A stretch of DNA of 64,000 nucleotides from Tractidigestivibacter sp050946515 (GTDB lineage Bacteria > Actinomycetota > Coriobacteriia > Coriobacteriales > Atopobiaceae): assembly GCF_050946515.1 (NCBI RefSeq), contig NZ_JBMNUX010000013.1, positions 10,743-74,742 on the forward strand, written 5' to 3'. A program made the translations under genes and the position numbers. Positions 35,596 through 45,265 of this stretch are shown here, one piece after another. Within the stretch, counting starts at the first letter, position 1. The number at the start of each line of letters is the position of its first letter. The notes beneath the pieces are model-generated. The model did not search any database and had not been told where the DNA came from. It saw only the letters and a list, made by a program, of their open reading frames with translations.

Positions 35596-37317
35596 ATGGC
35601 AAAATCGCAATCAGAGGAGCTCGACCGAAAGAAATTTATGGCCGACCCCATCATGGTCACGACAATTGTTGTCTTGATCGCGTTTCTGGGCCTGTTCATT
35701 CTCTACCCGCTGGCCATCCTTCTGGTGGACAGCTTTATCACCGAAGACGGTCCCACGCTCTCGATCTTCCAGCGCATTCTCGCGATGCCTTCCTTTGAGA
35801 CGGCCATCACCAACACGCTGTCTCTGGGACTTTTTGTAAGCCTGTTTGCGGCACTGATCGGGCTTTTGTTTGCCTACGTCGAGGTGTACGTGCAGCTGAA
35901 GTCGAAGTTCATGTCGAGGGTGTTCAAAGTCGTCTCGATGCTGCCTGTCGTCTCCCCGCCGTTCGTGCTGTCGCTTTCCGTGATCATGCTGTTCGGCAAG
36001 TCCGGCATCATCACTCGCTACATGCTGGGCATCTATGACAACAACGTCTACGGCTTCTGGGGCATCGCCCTCGTTCAGATCCTGACCTTCTTCCCCGTCT
36101 GCTACATGATGCTCAAGGGCCTGCTGAAGAACATCGACCCCTCTCTCGAGGAGGCCGCCCGTGACATGGGCGCTTCTCGCTGGAAGGTCTTCACGAGCGT
36201 CACGCTCCCGCTGATTCTCCCCGGTCTTGGCAATGCCTTCTTGGTCTCGTTCATCGAGTCGATCGCAGACTTCGCCAACCCCATGCTTATCGGTGGCTCT
36301 TACGACACGCTGGCCACATCCATCTACCTGCAGATCACGGGAGCGTACGACAAGCAGGGCGCGTCTGCCATGGCAGTCGTGCTTCTCTGCATCACGCTGC
36401 TCATGTTCATCGTTCAGAAGTACGTGCTCGAGGCCAAGTCCACGGCCACGCTCACGGGCAAGGCCAGCCGTCAGCGCATGCTCATCACCGACAACTCCGT
36501 GCGCATTCCGCTGTCCGTCCTGTGCGGCGCCATTGCCATCTTCGTCATCGTGATGTACATCTGCGTCCCGTTTGGCGCCCTGTTCCAGACCTGGGGCTAT
36601 GACTTCCACCTGACGCTCAAGTGGTTCCAGCAGGTCTTCACGATGCACCACGGCCTCGAGGCCTTCACGGACTCGTTCCTGCTCTCCGCCATCGCAGCGC
36701 CTATCTGCGCGTTGCTCTCCATGATCATCTCCTATCTCGTCGTCAAGAAGCGCTTCCATGGCCGCGGCTTCATCGAGTTCGTCTCAATGCTCGCCATGGC
36801 CGTTCCTGGCACCGTCCTTGGCGTCGGCTACATTCGCGGCTTCTCCAGCGGCCTGTTCCACACGGGCATCATGCAGGGGCTTTACGGTACGGGCGCAATC
36901 CTCGTCATCGTGTTCATCGTCCGCTCGCTGCCTACTGGCACGCGCTCGGGAATCTCGGCGCTGCGCCAGATCGACAAGTCCATCGAGGAGTCTGCCTATG
37001 ACATGGGCGCCAACTCCTTCCAGGTGTTCATGACGGTCACGCTGCCGCTCATCAAGGACTCGTTCCTGTCCGGCCTCGTCACGGCGTTCGTCCGCTCAAT
37101 CACGGCAATCTCCGCGATCATCCTGCTCGTAACGCCCGAGTACCTGCTCATCACCGTCCAGATCAACGAGTTCGCCGAGAAGGGCGCCTACGGCATCGCC
37201 TGCGCGTTCGCCACGATCCTGATCATCATCACCTATGGTGCTGTGCTCCTGATGAACCTTGCCATCAAGCACTTTGGCACCAGCGCAAAGATCAACGCCG
37301 CTGCTGAGGAGGAGTAA
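35596..37317 (+). CDS. ABC importer permease, fused double domain (FbpB/AfuB-like)
   Basis: A 573-residue membrane protein with two permease domains. Each has an EAA loop for the ATPase: EEAARDMGASRWKVFTSVTLPLILPGL (about residue 180) and EESAYDMGANSFQVFMTVTLPLIKDSF (about residue 460). About twelve helices. Fused permeases of this size are typical of the Fe3+/AfuB group. AAAGGGGGGAG precedes the ATG. It is three bases from the ATPase gene. Confidence 0.9.
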   Translation: MAKSQSEELDRKKFMADPIMVTTIVVLIAFLGLFILYPLAILLVDSFITEDGPTLSIFQRILAMPSFETAITNTLSLGLFVSLFAALIGLLFAYVEVYVQLKSKFMSRVFKVVSMLPVVSPPFVLSLSVIMLFGKSGIITRYMLGIYDNNVYGFWGIALVQILTFFPVCYMMLKGLLKNIDPSLEEAARDMGASRWKVFTSVTLPLILPGLGNAFLVSFIESIADFANPMLIGGSYDTLATSIYLQITGAYDKQGASAMAVVLLCITLLMFIVQKYVLEAKSTATLTGKASRQRMLITDNSVRIPLSVLCGAIAIFVIVMYICVPFGALFQTWGYDFHLTLKWFQQVFTMHHGLEAFTDSFLLSAIAAPICALLSMIISYLVVKKRFHGRGFIEFVSMLAMAVPGTVLGVGYIRGFSSGLFHTGIMQGLYGTGAILVIVFIVRSLPTGTRSGISALRQIDKSIEESAYDMGANSFQVFMTVTLPLIKDSFLSGLVTAFVRSITAISAIILLVTPEYLLITVQINEFAEKGAYGIACAFATILIIITYGAVLLMNLAIKHFGTSAKINAAAEEE

Positions 37318-37320
37318 CAG

Positions 37321-38397
37321 ATGGCAAAAGAGAAGAAGGGTGTGCGCCTTGAGCACATCTCCAAGATTTACCAGGACCCCAAGACCAAGAAGGACTTCTA
37401 TGCCGTTCACGATGCCAACATCGACATCCAGCCGGGCGAGTTCGTGACGCTGCTCGGCCCTTCCGGCTGCGGAAAGACCACCATCCTGCGCATGATCGCC
37501 GGCTTCGAGAGCCCCGACGAGGGCCAGATCTACCTGGGCGGCGAGCCCATCAACGACCTGACGCCGAACAAGCGCGATACGGCCATGGTGTTCCAGAGCT
37601 ACGCCCTGCTCCCTCACTACAACATCTTTGACAACGTGGCCTATGGCCTGAAGATCCGCAAGGTCCCCCAGGACGAGATCAAGAAGAAGGTCGTCAACAT
37701 CCTTGGCCTGGTGGGCCTTGAGGGCATGGAAGACCGCATGACCAACCAGCTCTCCGGCGGTCAGCAGCAGCGCGTCGCCTTGGCGCGCGCCCTGGTGCTC
37801 GAGCCCGGCGTGCTGCTCTTCGACGAGCCGCTCTCCAACCTGGACGCCAAGCTGCGCGTTGACATGCGCACCGAGATTCGCCGCATCCAGCAGGAGGCGG
37901 GCATCACGGCCATCTACGTCACGCACGACCAGTCCGAGGCAATGGCCATCTCCGACCGCATCATCGTCATGAAGAAGGGCGTCGTTGACCAGATCGGCGA
38001 CCCGCACACTATCTACTACCACCCGGTGGACGAGTTTGTTGCCGACTTCATCGGCGAGTCAAACTTCCTGCGCGGCAAGCTCGAGAAGAAGGAAGGCTCC
38101 GACGGCGTTGCTCGCATCGAGGGGCATGACGTTGAGGTCTCTGGCGTCGACCACCTGAGCGTGGGCGACGACATCGTGCTGGTTCTGCGTCCCGAGTCTG
38201 CAAAGCTCGCCGACGAGGGCGTCCTCAAGTGCAAGGTGACGCTGTCCCGCTTCATGGGCAACTACCAGAACTATCAGGTCATGGTTGGAGACACGCTGGT
38301 CAAGATCCAGGACTTCAACCCGAAGAACCACAAGATTTATAACGTGGGCGACGAGGCGTACGTGAGCTTTACGGCAGACGACGCCCATGCGCTCTAG
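37321..38397 (+). CDS. ABC importer ATPase (PotA/FbpC-like)
   Basis: A 358-residue ATPase. Walker A is LLGPSGCGKTT, signature LSGGQQQRVALARAL, Walker B VLLFDEPLSNLDAKLR and the switch His is in YVTHDQSEAM. A C-terminal TOBE-type domain (from about residue 245) is present, as in PotA, FbpC and MalK. It powers the importer encoded by the two genes upstream. The substrate class depends on the binding protein. Confidence 0.92.
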   Translation: MAKEKKGVRLEHISKIYQDPKTKKDFYAVHDANIDIQPGEFVTLLGPSGCGKTTILRMIAGFESPDEGQIYLGGEPINDLTPNKRDTAMVFQSYALLPHYNIFDNVAYGLKIRKVPQDEIKKKVVNILGLVGLEGMEDRMTNQLSGGQQQRVALARALVLEPGVLLFDEPLSNLDAKLRVDMRTEIRRIQQEAGITAIYVTHDQSEAMAISDRIIVMKKGVVDQIGDPHTIYYHPVDEFVADFIGESNFLRGKLEKKEGSDGVARIEGHDVEVSGVDHLSVGDDIVLVLRPESAKLADEGVLKCKVTLSRFMGNYQNYQVMVGDTLVKIQDFNPKNHKIYNVGDEAYVSFTADDAHAL

Positions 38398-38429
38398 TTT
38401 GTAGCTCTCAACCGCAAGCGCGCGGCAAT

Positions 38430-38478
38430 GGCGGGCCCGCTTTCCTGCACTCCATGGGGAAGCGGGCCCGCCTTCTTT
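38430..38478 (+). terminator. Terminator after the ABC importer operon
   Basis: A GGCGGGCCCGCTTTCC arm and its near-perfect complement (38458-38472, one bulge) with a short loop, followed by TTCTTT. Confidence 0.75.
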
Positions 38479-38617
38479 GCCTCTGGGGCAAAGGCACGCC
38501 TCGAGGCCAGATGCCGATTTCCGTTTTTCCCAAACTTGTATAAAGCGGCAAGAAATGGATAGTTTACTAACAGCAGATAAACCGCTTGTTGTTAATTTAG
38601 AGGGAAAGGGCTTGGCC

Positions 38618-39154
38618 ATGGAATTCAAGTTCACTCGCTCCAAGGCGTCGACGATCATAGTCGGAATTCTGAGCGTCATCTTGGGCGTGATAATGTTCAT
38701 CTATCCGTCGAGCGCAACGCAGCTCGTCACCTCGATCGTGGGGTGGGCCATGCTGATATCTGGCATCGTCGCCTTGGTAAGCGCCTTCAGCACGCCGAGC
38801 GTGCTGCTCTCCTCGATGGACTTGTACTGGGGCATCCTTGGGACGCTGCTCGGCATCCTTATCGTGAACAACCCTGGTCTCTTTGTCGCATGGATCTTCA
38901 TCCTACTGGGCATTTTCATCATGATGGCTGGCTTCCAGATGCTCTTCGGCGCGAATGCCCTGCGCGTTGCCGGCGCCCCCCATTCTGGCTCGCACCTCGC
39001 CTTGGCAATCATCATGGTTATCCTCGGCATGATGGTCATGATGTCGCCCTTCGCAATGGCTGACGTCACGATGATGCTCTGCGGCTGCGCGCTCATCTAC
39101 ACGGGCATCGTTGGCGTGATCGACGGCGTCCAAATGAAAAGCGACAAGAAGTAA
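38618..39154 (+). CDS. DUF308 / HdeD-like membrane protein
   Basis: A 178-residue protein with six hydrophobic segments arranged as pairs (IIVGILSVILGVIMFI, WAMLISGIVALVSAF, WGILGTLLGILIV, WIFILLGIFIMMAGF, ALAIIMVILGMMVMM, LCGCALIYTGIVGVIDG). This is the DUF308 repeat of acid-resistance protein HdeD. The function is poorly known. I chose the ATG at 38618, with AGGGAAAGGG upstream; earlier starts add a non-membrane tail. Confidence 0.8.
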   Translation: MEFKFTRSKASTIIVGILSVILGVIMFIYPSSATQLVTSIVGWAMLISGIVALVSAFSTPSVLLSSMDLYWGILGTLLGILIVNNPGLFVAWIFILLGIFIMMAGFQMLFGANALRVAGAPHSGSHLALAIIMVILGMMVMMSPFAMADVTMMLCGCALIYTGIVGVIDGVQMKSDKK

Positions 39155-39180
39155 CGCATCGACGCTTCGCAAATGATGGC

Positions 39181-39216
39181 TGGGCCCAGGTCATGTGCCT
39201 GGGCCCTTCTTTTTTG
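39181..39216 (+). terminator. Rho-independent terminator after the DUF308 gene
   Basis: GGGCCCAGG / CCTGGGCCC stem with a seven-base loop, followed by TTCTTTTTT. Confidence 0.88.
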
Positions 39217-39432
39217 CCGATTCATAGCAAGTCGCGCCGAAGCGCCTCCGTGGAAAAAGACAAAATCTTGATTCATAATCTTGTCCATATGGTCATCACG
39301 CGTTACGAACATGTCATTATTTGTCATCGGAATGGATAAGCAGCATAAGGAACAGCACCTTCCTTTGTCGTTTACTAAGGCTGCTTCGAAAGAGCACTGA
39401 TCGGAGGGGCATCGACACTGGAGGTGGGTTCG

Positions 39433-40509
39433 GTGGCATATAGGTACGCGGTAATTGGCTATGGGTTCATCGGTCGTAGGCACGTTGACACGCTCAAGTC
39501 CTTTGAGGAATCAGACTGCGTCGCCGTCTGCGACATCAATCCGAGGCGCCTTGCCGAGGTTCGCGAGAAGTACCCTGACATGCCCGTGTATGAGAGCGCG
39601 AACGAGATGTTTGCCAACGAGTCGCTTGATGGCGTGATCATCTCGGCAAACAACAACCAGCACAAAGACCTCGTGCTGCTGGCGGCGCAAAACGGCGTCA
39701 ACATCCTTTGCGAGAAGCCCGCGGCGCTCTCGGTAGCAGAGTTTGACGAGATGATGGACGCCGTCGACAAGGCGGGCGTCTCCTTTACGGTGCATCAGCA
39801 ACGTCGCTTTGACAAGGACTTCGCTACGGTTGAGCGCTGCTACAAGGAAGGGCTCGTCGGCGACATCTACACAATCCAGAGCTCGCTTTATGGCTACAAC
39901 GGCAACATGCACGACTGGCACCGCTTCAAGGCCGAGGGCGGAGGCATGCTGTATGACTGGGGCGTGCACCTGATCGACCAGATACTCTACCTCGTGGAGG
40001 GAAAGCTCAACACGGTCTATGCCGACGTGCGCAACGTCATCAACAAAGAGGTGGACGACTACTTCAAGATCATCCTGCGCTTTGAGAACAACGTGACTGC
40101 CGAAATCGAGCTGGGAACGTACTTTTTGAACGACCGTCCCGACTGGTTTGAGCGCCACTGGTTTGTGGGCGGCAACACCGGATCGATGGTCGTGGACAAG
40201 TTTGAGCCCCAAGGCGCCATTGTAAGGACGACCCATCTTCTTGAAAACGTCGCCGACGACCAGGACAAGTCCGCAGCCTCCTACGGACCCACGCGCTCGT
40301 TTGGCGTCCCGGCTCCCGGCCTTATCGTCAGCGAGCCCCTGCCCAAGGTGAACGTGAGCCAGTCCGACTTCTTCGTCAACTACTTTAACGCTCTCGCCGG
40401 CAAGGAGGACATGCTCGTCACGCCTCAGCAGGTGAGGCGCGTGCTCTCCGTCATGGAGGCCTGCCGGGAGTCGGCAAGGACGAAGCGCAGCGTTGACTTT
40501 GAGCTCTAG
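39433..40509 (+). CDS. Gfo/Idh/MocA family oxidoreductase (first of two)
   Basis: A 358-residue NAD(P)-dependent sugar oxidoreductase. The Rossmann start is YAVIGYGFIGRRHV; the family motif CEKPAAL follows at about residue 95, and the catalytic region reads GGGMLYDWGVHLIDQILYLV. The GTG at 39433 has GGAGGT seven bases upstream; a GTG at 39424 is in frame too. It differs clearly from the second one at 46438, so the two probably act on different sugars or in opposite directions. First gene of the carbohydrate island, 62 bases before an amidohydrolase. Confidence 0.88.
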   Translation: MAYRYAVIGYGFIGRRHVDTLKSFEESDCVAVCDINPRRLAEVREKYPDMPVYESANEMFANESLDGVIISANNNQHKDLVLLAAQNGVNILCEKPAALSVAEFDEMMDAVDKAGVSFTVHQQRRFDKDFATVERCYKEGLVGDIYTIQSSLYGYNGNMHDWHRFKAEGGGMLYDWGVHLIDQILYLVEGKLNTVYADVRNVINKEVDDYFKIILRFENNVTAEIELGTYFLNDRPDWFERHWFVGGNTGSMVVDKFEPQGAIVRTTHLLENVADDQDKSAASYGPTRSFGVPAPGLIVSEPLPKVNVSQSDFFVNYFNALAGKEDMLVTPQQVRRVLSVMEACRESARTKRSVDFEL

Positions 40510-40571
40510 GCTCGAGCGGCATGGCCTGGGCTGGAGCGCGCCTGGGCAAAAGAAGGGGGTCATGAGACGTC

Positions 40572-41336
40572 ATGGTGATTGACGCGCACGTGCACATCGC
40601 GGTGAACGAGGGCGAGAACCCCATGTCGAAGCCCGAGAACGTCATCCGCTCCATGGACAAGAACGGCATCGACAAGATCGTCTGCTTCACATTTCGCCCG
40701 GGACTTGACAACCAGCGGCGCCTCGCCGAGGTAATCGAGCCCTACCGCGACAGGATGATCCCCCTCGCCTTTGTCGGACCGAGGGACTCGGACTGCGCCG
40801 AGCAGCTCACCTACTGCCTCGATGTGCTGGGATTCCAAGGAGCAAAGCTGCACCCGTACATCTCAAACTTCGTTGTGGCGGACATAAAGCTTCTCTCTCC
40901 AATCTTTAGCATCCTAGAGGAGCGCAGCTCGTATGCCGTCATCCACTGCGCAAGCGAGGACTTCCGCAATCACCCCACGATGTTCGAGCGCCTTGGCAAC
41001 TGCTTCCCCCACGTGCTCATCCAGATGGCGCACATGGGCGAGGTCATGTCCACAAAGTATGCCGTCGATGTGGCGAGCCGTGTCAGAAACGTCTACCTTG
41101 ACACTTCGATTTGCTCCTACAATGCGGTGAAGCGCGCGGTGAGGGGATGTTCCGACAAGACGTTCATGGGCTGCGACTACCCTTTCTACAAGTTCGAGAT
41201 GGAGATCCAGAAGCAGCGGCTTGTTGCCGAGGACCTCAACGTTCCCAATGAGATTGCGACGATCATGGGAGGCAACTTCGAGAGGGTCTTCGACATCGAC
41301 GAGAGCGGCTGCATTCAGCACAAGCCGTTTGATTAG
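40572..41336 (+). CDS. Amidohydrolase-family (amidohydrolase 2 type) protein
   Basis: A 254-residue TIM-barrel metal hydrolase. The first-strand metal motif is DAHVHI, later ligands are probably in LHPYIS, VIHCAS and the catalytic Asp in MGCDYPF. This is the amidohydrolase-2 pattern, which also includes lactonases and decarboxylases. Next to a Gfo/Idh/MocA enzyme, a sugar-lactone or modified-sugar hydrolase is a fair guess. Substrate not known. Confidence 0.75.
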   Translation: MVIDAHVHIAVNEGENPMSKPENVIRSMDKNGIDKIVCFTFRPGLDNQRRLAEVIEPYRDRMIPLAFVGPRDSDCAEQLTYCLDVLGFQGAKLHPYISNFVVADIKLLSPIFSILEERSSYAVIHCASEDFRNHPTMFERLGNCFPHVLIQMAHMGEVMSTKYAVDVASRVRNVYLDTSICSYNAVKRAVRGCSDKTFMGCDYPFYKFEMEIQKQRLVAEDLNVPNEIATIMGGNFERVFDIDESGCIQHKPFD

Positions 41337-41400
41337 GTCCCTGTCGTCATCCCAGCTCGGGTGGTGGCGTCCTGAGATGGCTTAGAGAGGAGAAAGGCGA

Positions 41401-43809
41401 GTGCGTCCAAATGAGGTAGTCACCATTAGCTTCCTTGACGAGAGACGGTCTCTTCCAAGACATCACGAGAACCCCGAGATTCTCTTTGTTCTCGAGGGCA
41501 CGCTGAACGTGACCGCAGACGACCGGGAATTCTGCCTTGGAGACGAGGACTTTCTTCTGGTAAACGCAAACCACCCGTACAGCTATGTCGCCGTCGAGCA
41601 TCTCCTGGCCGTGCGTCTCGAGGTCTCGAGCGCACGGCTTTACGAGGTTCTTCATCGCTCGCCCATCGTGTTCTGGTGCTGCTCGCTCAACAATGAGGCG
41701 GATACCGGCTCGTACGACGAGCTGCGGCAGCTGTTGAAGAACATCCTCTTCTTCAGCGTCAACAAGTCGGCGAACGACGAGTTCTATGCAAACAGCCTTT
41801 ACTACCAGCTCATGGGGCTTCTTTGCAACAGCTTTCTTCTTACCGACGCCAAAGGGGCTGGCGAGGAGGGCGTGGCCGAGAGCCGCCTCGATGCGGTCGT
41901 CTCGTACATTCAGGCAAACTACCGTGGCAAGATATCGCTGACAGAGATTGCAAACGAGCTTGGGCTTTCGCCGACCTACCTCTCGAAGTACGTCAGAAAG
42001 GTCAGCGGCAGCAGCCTCATAGAGCTCGTCAACCAGGTGCGGCTCTCGCACGCCCTTGATGACCTTCTCTACACTGACAAGTCTGTGCTGAGGGTCGCCA
42101 TGGACAACGGCTTCTCTTCGGTAGCCTCCTTTGACAGGGTCTTCAAGGACGCCTATGGATCGACGCCTTCGAAGTATCGCGTCTCGCACTCTACGCCGCA
42201 GGAAAGCGATGACGTCCGCGCTCAGAAGGCGGTGGCCTACCTGCGCAAATACCTTGTCGGCCACAACGAGGGCACCGGGGCGAGCCGCGAGGACCTCGCC
42301 ATCTTCCGGGAGACCTATCGCCCAATGCGGCTCGAGGCGATAGTGAACGCTGGGCGAGCGTCCAGCCTCTTGCAGGCTGTCACCCAGGCTGAGCTCCGCC
42401 GCTGCCGAGACGAGCTCAGCATCCGCTACGTCAGGTTCTGGAGCATCTTTGAGCCCGACATGCACTTTGGCGCAAGCTCTTCCGACGGCAGGCCGAACTA
42501 TGGCCGAATCGACGAGGTCCTCGACTTTCTTCTGGGCAATGGGCTCAAGCCCTATCTCGTTCTGCGGTCAAAGGAGAACCGCATCCTGCAGACTGCCGAC
42601 AAGGCCTACCAGGACGAAGGCCTTTCTGGCTCTGCTGCCAGCCTTGACGAGCTCGACCGGCGCTATACCGACTTCTTTGCCCACCTTACGCGGCGCTACG
42701 GGAGGGGAGAGGTCAACAGCTGGGTGTTTGACTATCCCATGAAGACCGACTCTCAGTTTTCCGGCGGCTCAAAGACCTATCGGCTGCTTGACGACCAGAG
42801 CTGGGAAGAGTACCTGTGCGAGTTCGACGTGGTTGCCGCCGCGCTCAGAAGGCGTGCGCCAGATGCCATGATTGGCGGCGCTGACGTGCCCGTCCAGCAT
42901 TATGGGAGAAAGGCGCTCACGCGCTTCTTCTCGCGCTGGAACGAGCATTCGCAGCGGCCGAACTTCGTCAGCGTCACGAGCTTTCCCTACCAAATCGTCA
43001 ACGTCGACGGGCAGAGCTACGAGCGGCGCAGGGCGCATCCTGGCTTTGCGGTTGACGACGTGGAAGTGGTTCGCACCGCCATGGCCGATGCGGGTTTCGG
43101 CCTCGTCGGCCTTCATCTGGCCGAGTGCAACCTTACGCTTTCGGACCGCAGCTACATCAATGACACCTCGATGCGCGCCGCCTTTATCGCTAGCACCATT
43201 TCAAAGGTCTGCGACAAGGTTGACTTCTTTGGCGTCTGGAATATGAGCGACTCGTATTCTGAGTCGTCCGATACGGTGAGCCCGCTTTTTGGTGGGAGCG
43301 GCATCCTCACGAGGTCGGGGATTGCCAAGCCAGCGTTTCATGCCCTCTCCTTCATCTCGCGCCTCTACCGCGAGGCCATTGTCGAAAAGGGGTCGGGCCT
43401 TGTGACAAAAAACGAGCACGGTCACTACAAGCTCCTTCTCGTCAACCTCGTGAACATGAACGTCTCCTACTACATGAAGAACGAGGACCAGCTCTCGCCT
43501 TCCGGCCTCGAGCAGATGACCGAGACGGAAGAGCACCGAGTCATCCACGTGCGCATCTCCGGGCTCAAGCAAGGATGGTGGCAGGTAAGGCGCTACAGCC
43601 TGAGCAGGGAGTCCGGGTCGGTCTTGAACGAGTGGATCAACCTCGACATGAGCCTCGATTTGCGCCAGAGCGAGCTTGAGTACCTTGCCAAAGTAAGCAC
43701 GCCGCACATGTACATCCAAAAGATGAAGAGCGAGGCGGGCGTCCTCGAGTTTGACGTGGACCTCGAGCCAAACGAGGTCCAATACCTGCACGTCACCGAA
43801 TACAACTGA
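41401..43809 (+). CDS. AraC-family regulator fused to a GH39-like domain
   Basis: An 802-residue protein starting at a GTG. Residues 1-120 are cupin-like (RHHENPEILFVLEGTLNV), residues 162-262 are an AraC helix-turn-helix pair (ISLTEIANELGLSPTYLSKYVRKVSG and DNGFSSVASFDRVFKDAYGSTPSKYR), and about 290-800 resemble family 39 glycosidases. The acid/base Asn-Glu-Pro site expected near residue 440 reads VFDYPMKTD, so the Glu is missing; the nucleophile site near residue 574 still has Glu (LAECN). It therefore probably binds a sugar rather than cutting it, and controls the neighbouring genes. Confidence 0.85.
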   Translation: MRPNEVVTISFLDERRSLPRHHENPEILFVLEGTLNVTADDREFCLGDEDFLLVNANHPYSYVAVEHLLAVRLEVSSARLYEVLHRSPIVFWCCSLNNEADTGSYDELRQLLKNILFFSVNKSANDEFYANSLYYQLMGLLCNSFLLTDAKGAGEEGVAESRLDAVVSYIQANYRGKISLTEIANELGLSPTYLSKYVRKVSGSSLIELVNQVRLSHALDDLLYTDKSVLRVAMDNGFSSVASFDRVFKDAYGSTPSKYRVSHSTPQESDDVRAQKAVAYLRKYLVGHNEGTGASREDLAIFRETYRPMRLEAIVNAGRASSLLQAVTQAELRRCRDELSIRYVRFWSIFEPDMHFGASSSDGRPNYGRIDEVLDFLLGNGLKPYLVLRSKENRILQTADKAYQDEGLSGSAASLDELDRRYTDFFAHLTRRYGRGEVNSWVFDYPMKTDSQFSGGSKTYRLLDDQSWEEYLCEFDVVAAALRRRAPDAMIGGADVPVQHYGRKALTRFFSRWNEHSQRPNFVSVTSFPYQIVNVDGQSYERRRAHPGFAVDDVEVVRTAMADAGFGLVGLHLAECNLTLSDRSYINDTSMRAAFIASTISKVCDKVDFFGVWNMSDSYSESSDTVSPLFGGSGILTRSGIAKPAFHALSFISRLYREAIVEKGSGLVTKNEHGHYKLLLVNLVNMNVSYYMKNEDQLSPSGLEQMTETEEHRVIHVRISGLKQGWWQVRRYSLSRESGSVLNEWINLDMSLDLRQSELEYLAKVSTPHMYIQKMKSEAGVLEFDVDLEPNEVQYLHVTEYN

Positions 43810-44061
43810 TAGCTGACGCTCTTCTCTGCGTTTCTCGCGCGCCGGTCACGATGGCAAATAATCGTGGCCGGCGCGCTGCCATTAACCCAGGTAGGCAAAA
43901 TCTAGACTCAAAAAATTGGCTTCAGCTGGGAAACAGCTAGGAACTGGACAAAATGTCGCGCTTCCTTCGCTTTGCGGCGGATAGAGCAAACATCGCCCCC
44001 TCCGTATTCTTCTAATTGTCAAACGAAGAGCATCGTCGCAGGTAGCAGGGTGATTTTTGAC
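43810..44061 (+). promoter_or_regulatory. Intergenic region before the deglycosidase operon
   Basis: The 252-base gap between the AraC/GH39 gene and the phosphatase gene begins with a GCGCGCCGG...CCGGCGCGC hairpin (about 43837-43877), a likely terminator for the regulator. An AT-rich stretch follows at about 43900-44035, which probably holds the promoter of the operon 44062-47544. No precise site could be fixed. Confidence 0.4.
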
Positions 44062-44718
44062 ATGAAGCGCGTACGGTTTTTCTACGTAAGGCATGGGGAA
44101 ACCCTCTTCAACGTTATGCATCGCATGCAGGGTTGGTGCGATTCGCCCCTTACTGAGAAGGGCGTCGAGGACGCGCGCGCGGCAGGAGCGCTTTTGGCTG
44201 GCGTCCCTCTCAGCGCCGCATACGTCTCGACGAGCGAGCGGTGCCGCGACACCTGCGCGCTTGTGCTTGAGGGGCGAGATGACGTTCCCGTCTACGAGCG
44301 CAAGGGCCTCAAAGAGGTCTTCTACGGAACCTGGGAGGGCGTCAAGGTCGACGACCACCTCGACGAGATCAACCGTCGCCGTGGCACGGGCATCCATTGG
44401 GATGATTGCGGCGGCGACAGCGACGAGTCGTTTGCCCGCCGCGTTCGCAAGACCTACACGCAGATCTTCGACGAGCGCGACGACGGCGACAACGTCTTGA
44501 TCGTGTCGCATGGAGCGGCATGGCTCTGGCTTCAGCGAGTGCTGTTTGGCATCGACCCTGGCGAGTTCGGAAGGGTCAAAAAGGCCAAGGGCCTCCCAAA
44601 GCTGCCCAACGGCTATAACGGGTCGTTCACCTGCACCGATGGCGTGTGGCGACTCGAGTCGGTGCCAGGGCTTGATGACGCAGACGTTCTCCATCTGATG
44701 AGCGGGGAAAGCAACTAG
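44062..44718 (+). CDS. Histidine phosphatase family protein
   Basis: A 218-residue phosphoglycerate mutase-like phosphatase. The phospho-accepting His is in YVRHGETLFN, the second catalytic His in IVSHGAAW, and Arg and Glu lie in SERCRDTC and ERKGLKEVFYGTWEG. AGGGTGA precedes the ATG at some distance. It lies 75 bases before the DUF6379 gene in the same direction. In this setting it might remove phosphate from a PTS-phosphorylated sugar, which is an inference. Confidence 0.88.
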   Translation: MKRVRFFYVRHGETLFNVMHRMQGWCDSPLTEKGVEDARAAGALLAGVPLSAAYVSTSERCRDTCALVLEGRDDVPVYERKGLKEVFYGTWEGVKVDDHLDEINRRRGTGIHWDDCGGDSDESFARRVRKTYTQIFDERDDGDNVLIVSHGAAWLWLQRVLFGIDPGEFGRVKKAKGLPKLPNGYNGSFTCTDGVWRLESVPGLDDADVLHLMSGESN

Positions 44719-44793
44719 GTCATAGCGCGCTTGGTCCGCCGAGGCCAAGTGCACGAGGTCACGAGGGTCGGGTCCGACCACAAGGAGGGGCGC

Positions 44794-45252
44794 ATGTTCG
44801 ATAACTTTCTGATTCGCAGCGACAGCCTGAAAAACGACGTCGATAAGGACGGCAACGTCGTCGGCTTCCAGATGGCCGTCCGCAACGCCAACTACCGCGG
44901 CGTGTATCTCTCGCTTCACAACGGCTACTACCTCAAGGTCGACGGCGTCCAGTACAAGCGAGACGTGCAGACCTTTGAGATCAACGGCAAGGAGCCGAGA
45001 AGCTTCGAGGAGATCAAGAAGTACGTCTGGGAGCACTGGGACTTCGACGACGAGGGCATCCTTCACATTCGCAAGCCTGGCGGCCTTGAGCCGGGAATGC
45101 ACACGATCGACTTCCAGCAGTCCATCCTTGCCGCCTATGGCTATCTGCCGACAGACGAGGAGTGGGTCAAGAACCCGCCGGAGCCTGGCAATGGCGCGGG
45201 CTCTGACAAGACCAAGAACATCGTCACCTACCATCTGCAGCTCAGCGAATAG
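44794..45252 (+). CDS. DUF6379 protein, C-glycoside deglycosidase beta subunit-like
   Basis: A 152-residue protein without signal peptide or membrane segment. Sequence pattern and size match the DUF6379 family, the small beta-sandwich subunit of C-glycoside deglycosidases (DgpB/DfgB type): FLIRSDSLKN, GFQMAVRNANYRGVYLSLHNGYYLKVDGVQY and GGLEPGMHTIDFQQSILAAYGYLP. In studied systems it caps the active site of the TIM-barrel alpha subunit. AAGGAGGGGCGC precedes the ATG, and the TIM-barrel gene starts 13 bases after its stop. Family recognition is from memory and needs a profile search. Confidence 0.75.
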   Translation: MFDNFLIRSDSLKNDVDKDGNVVGFQMAVRNANYRGVYLSLHNGYYLKVDGVQYKRDVQTFEINGKEPRSFEEIKKYVWEHWDFDDEGILHIRKPGGLEPGMHTIDFQQSILAAYGYLPTDEEWVKNPPEPGNGAGSDKTKNIVTYHLQLSE

Positions 45253-45265
45253 GGGAGGACAAAAC

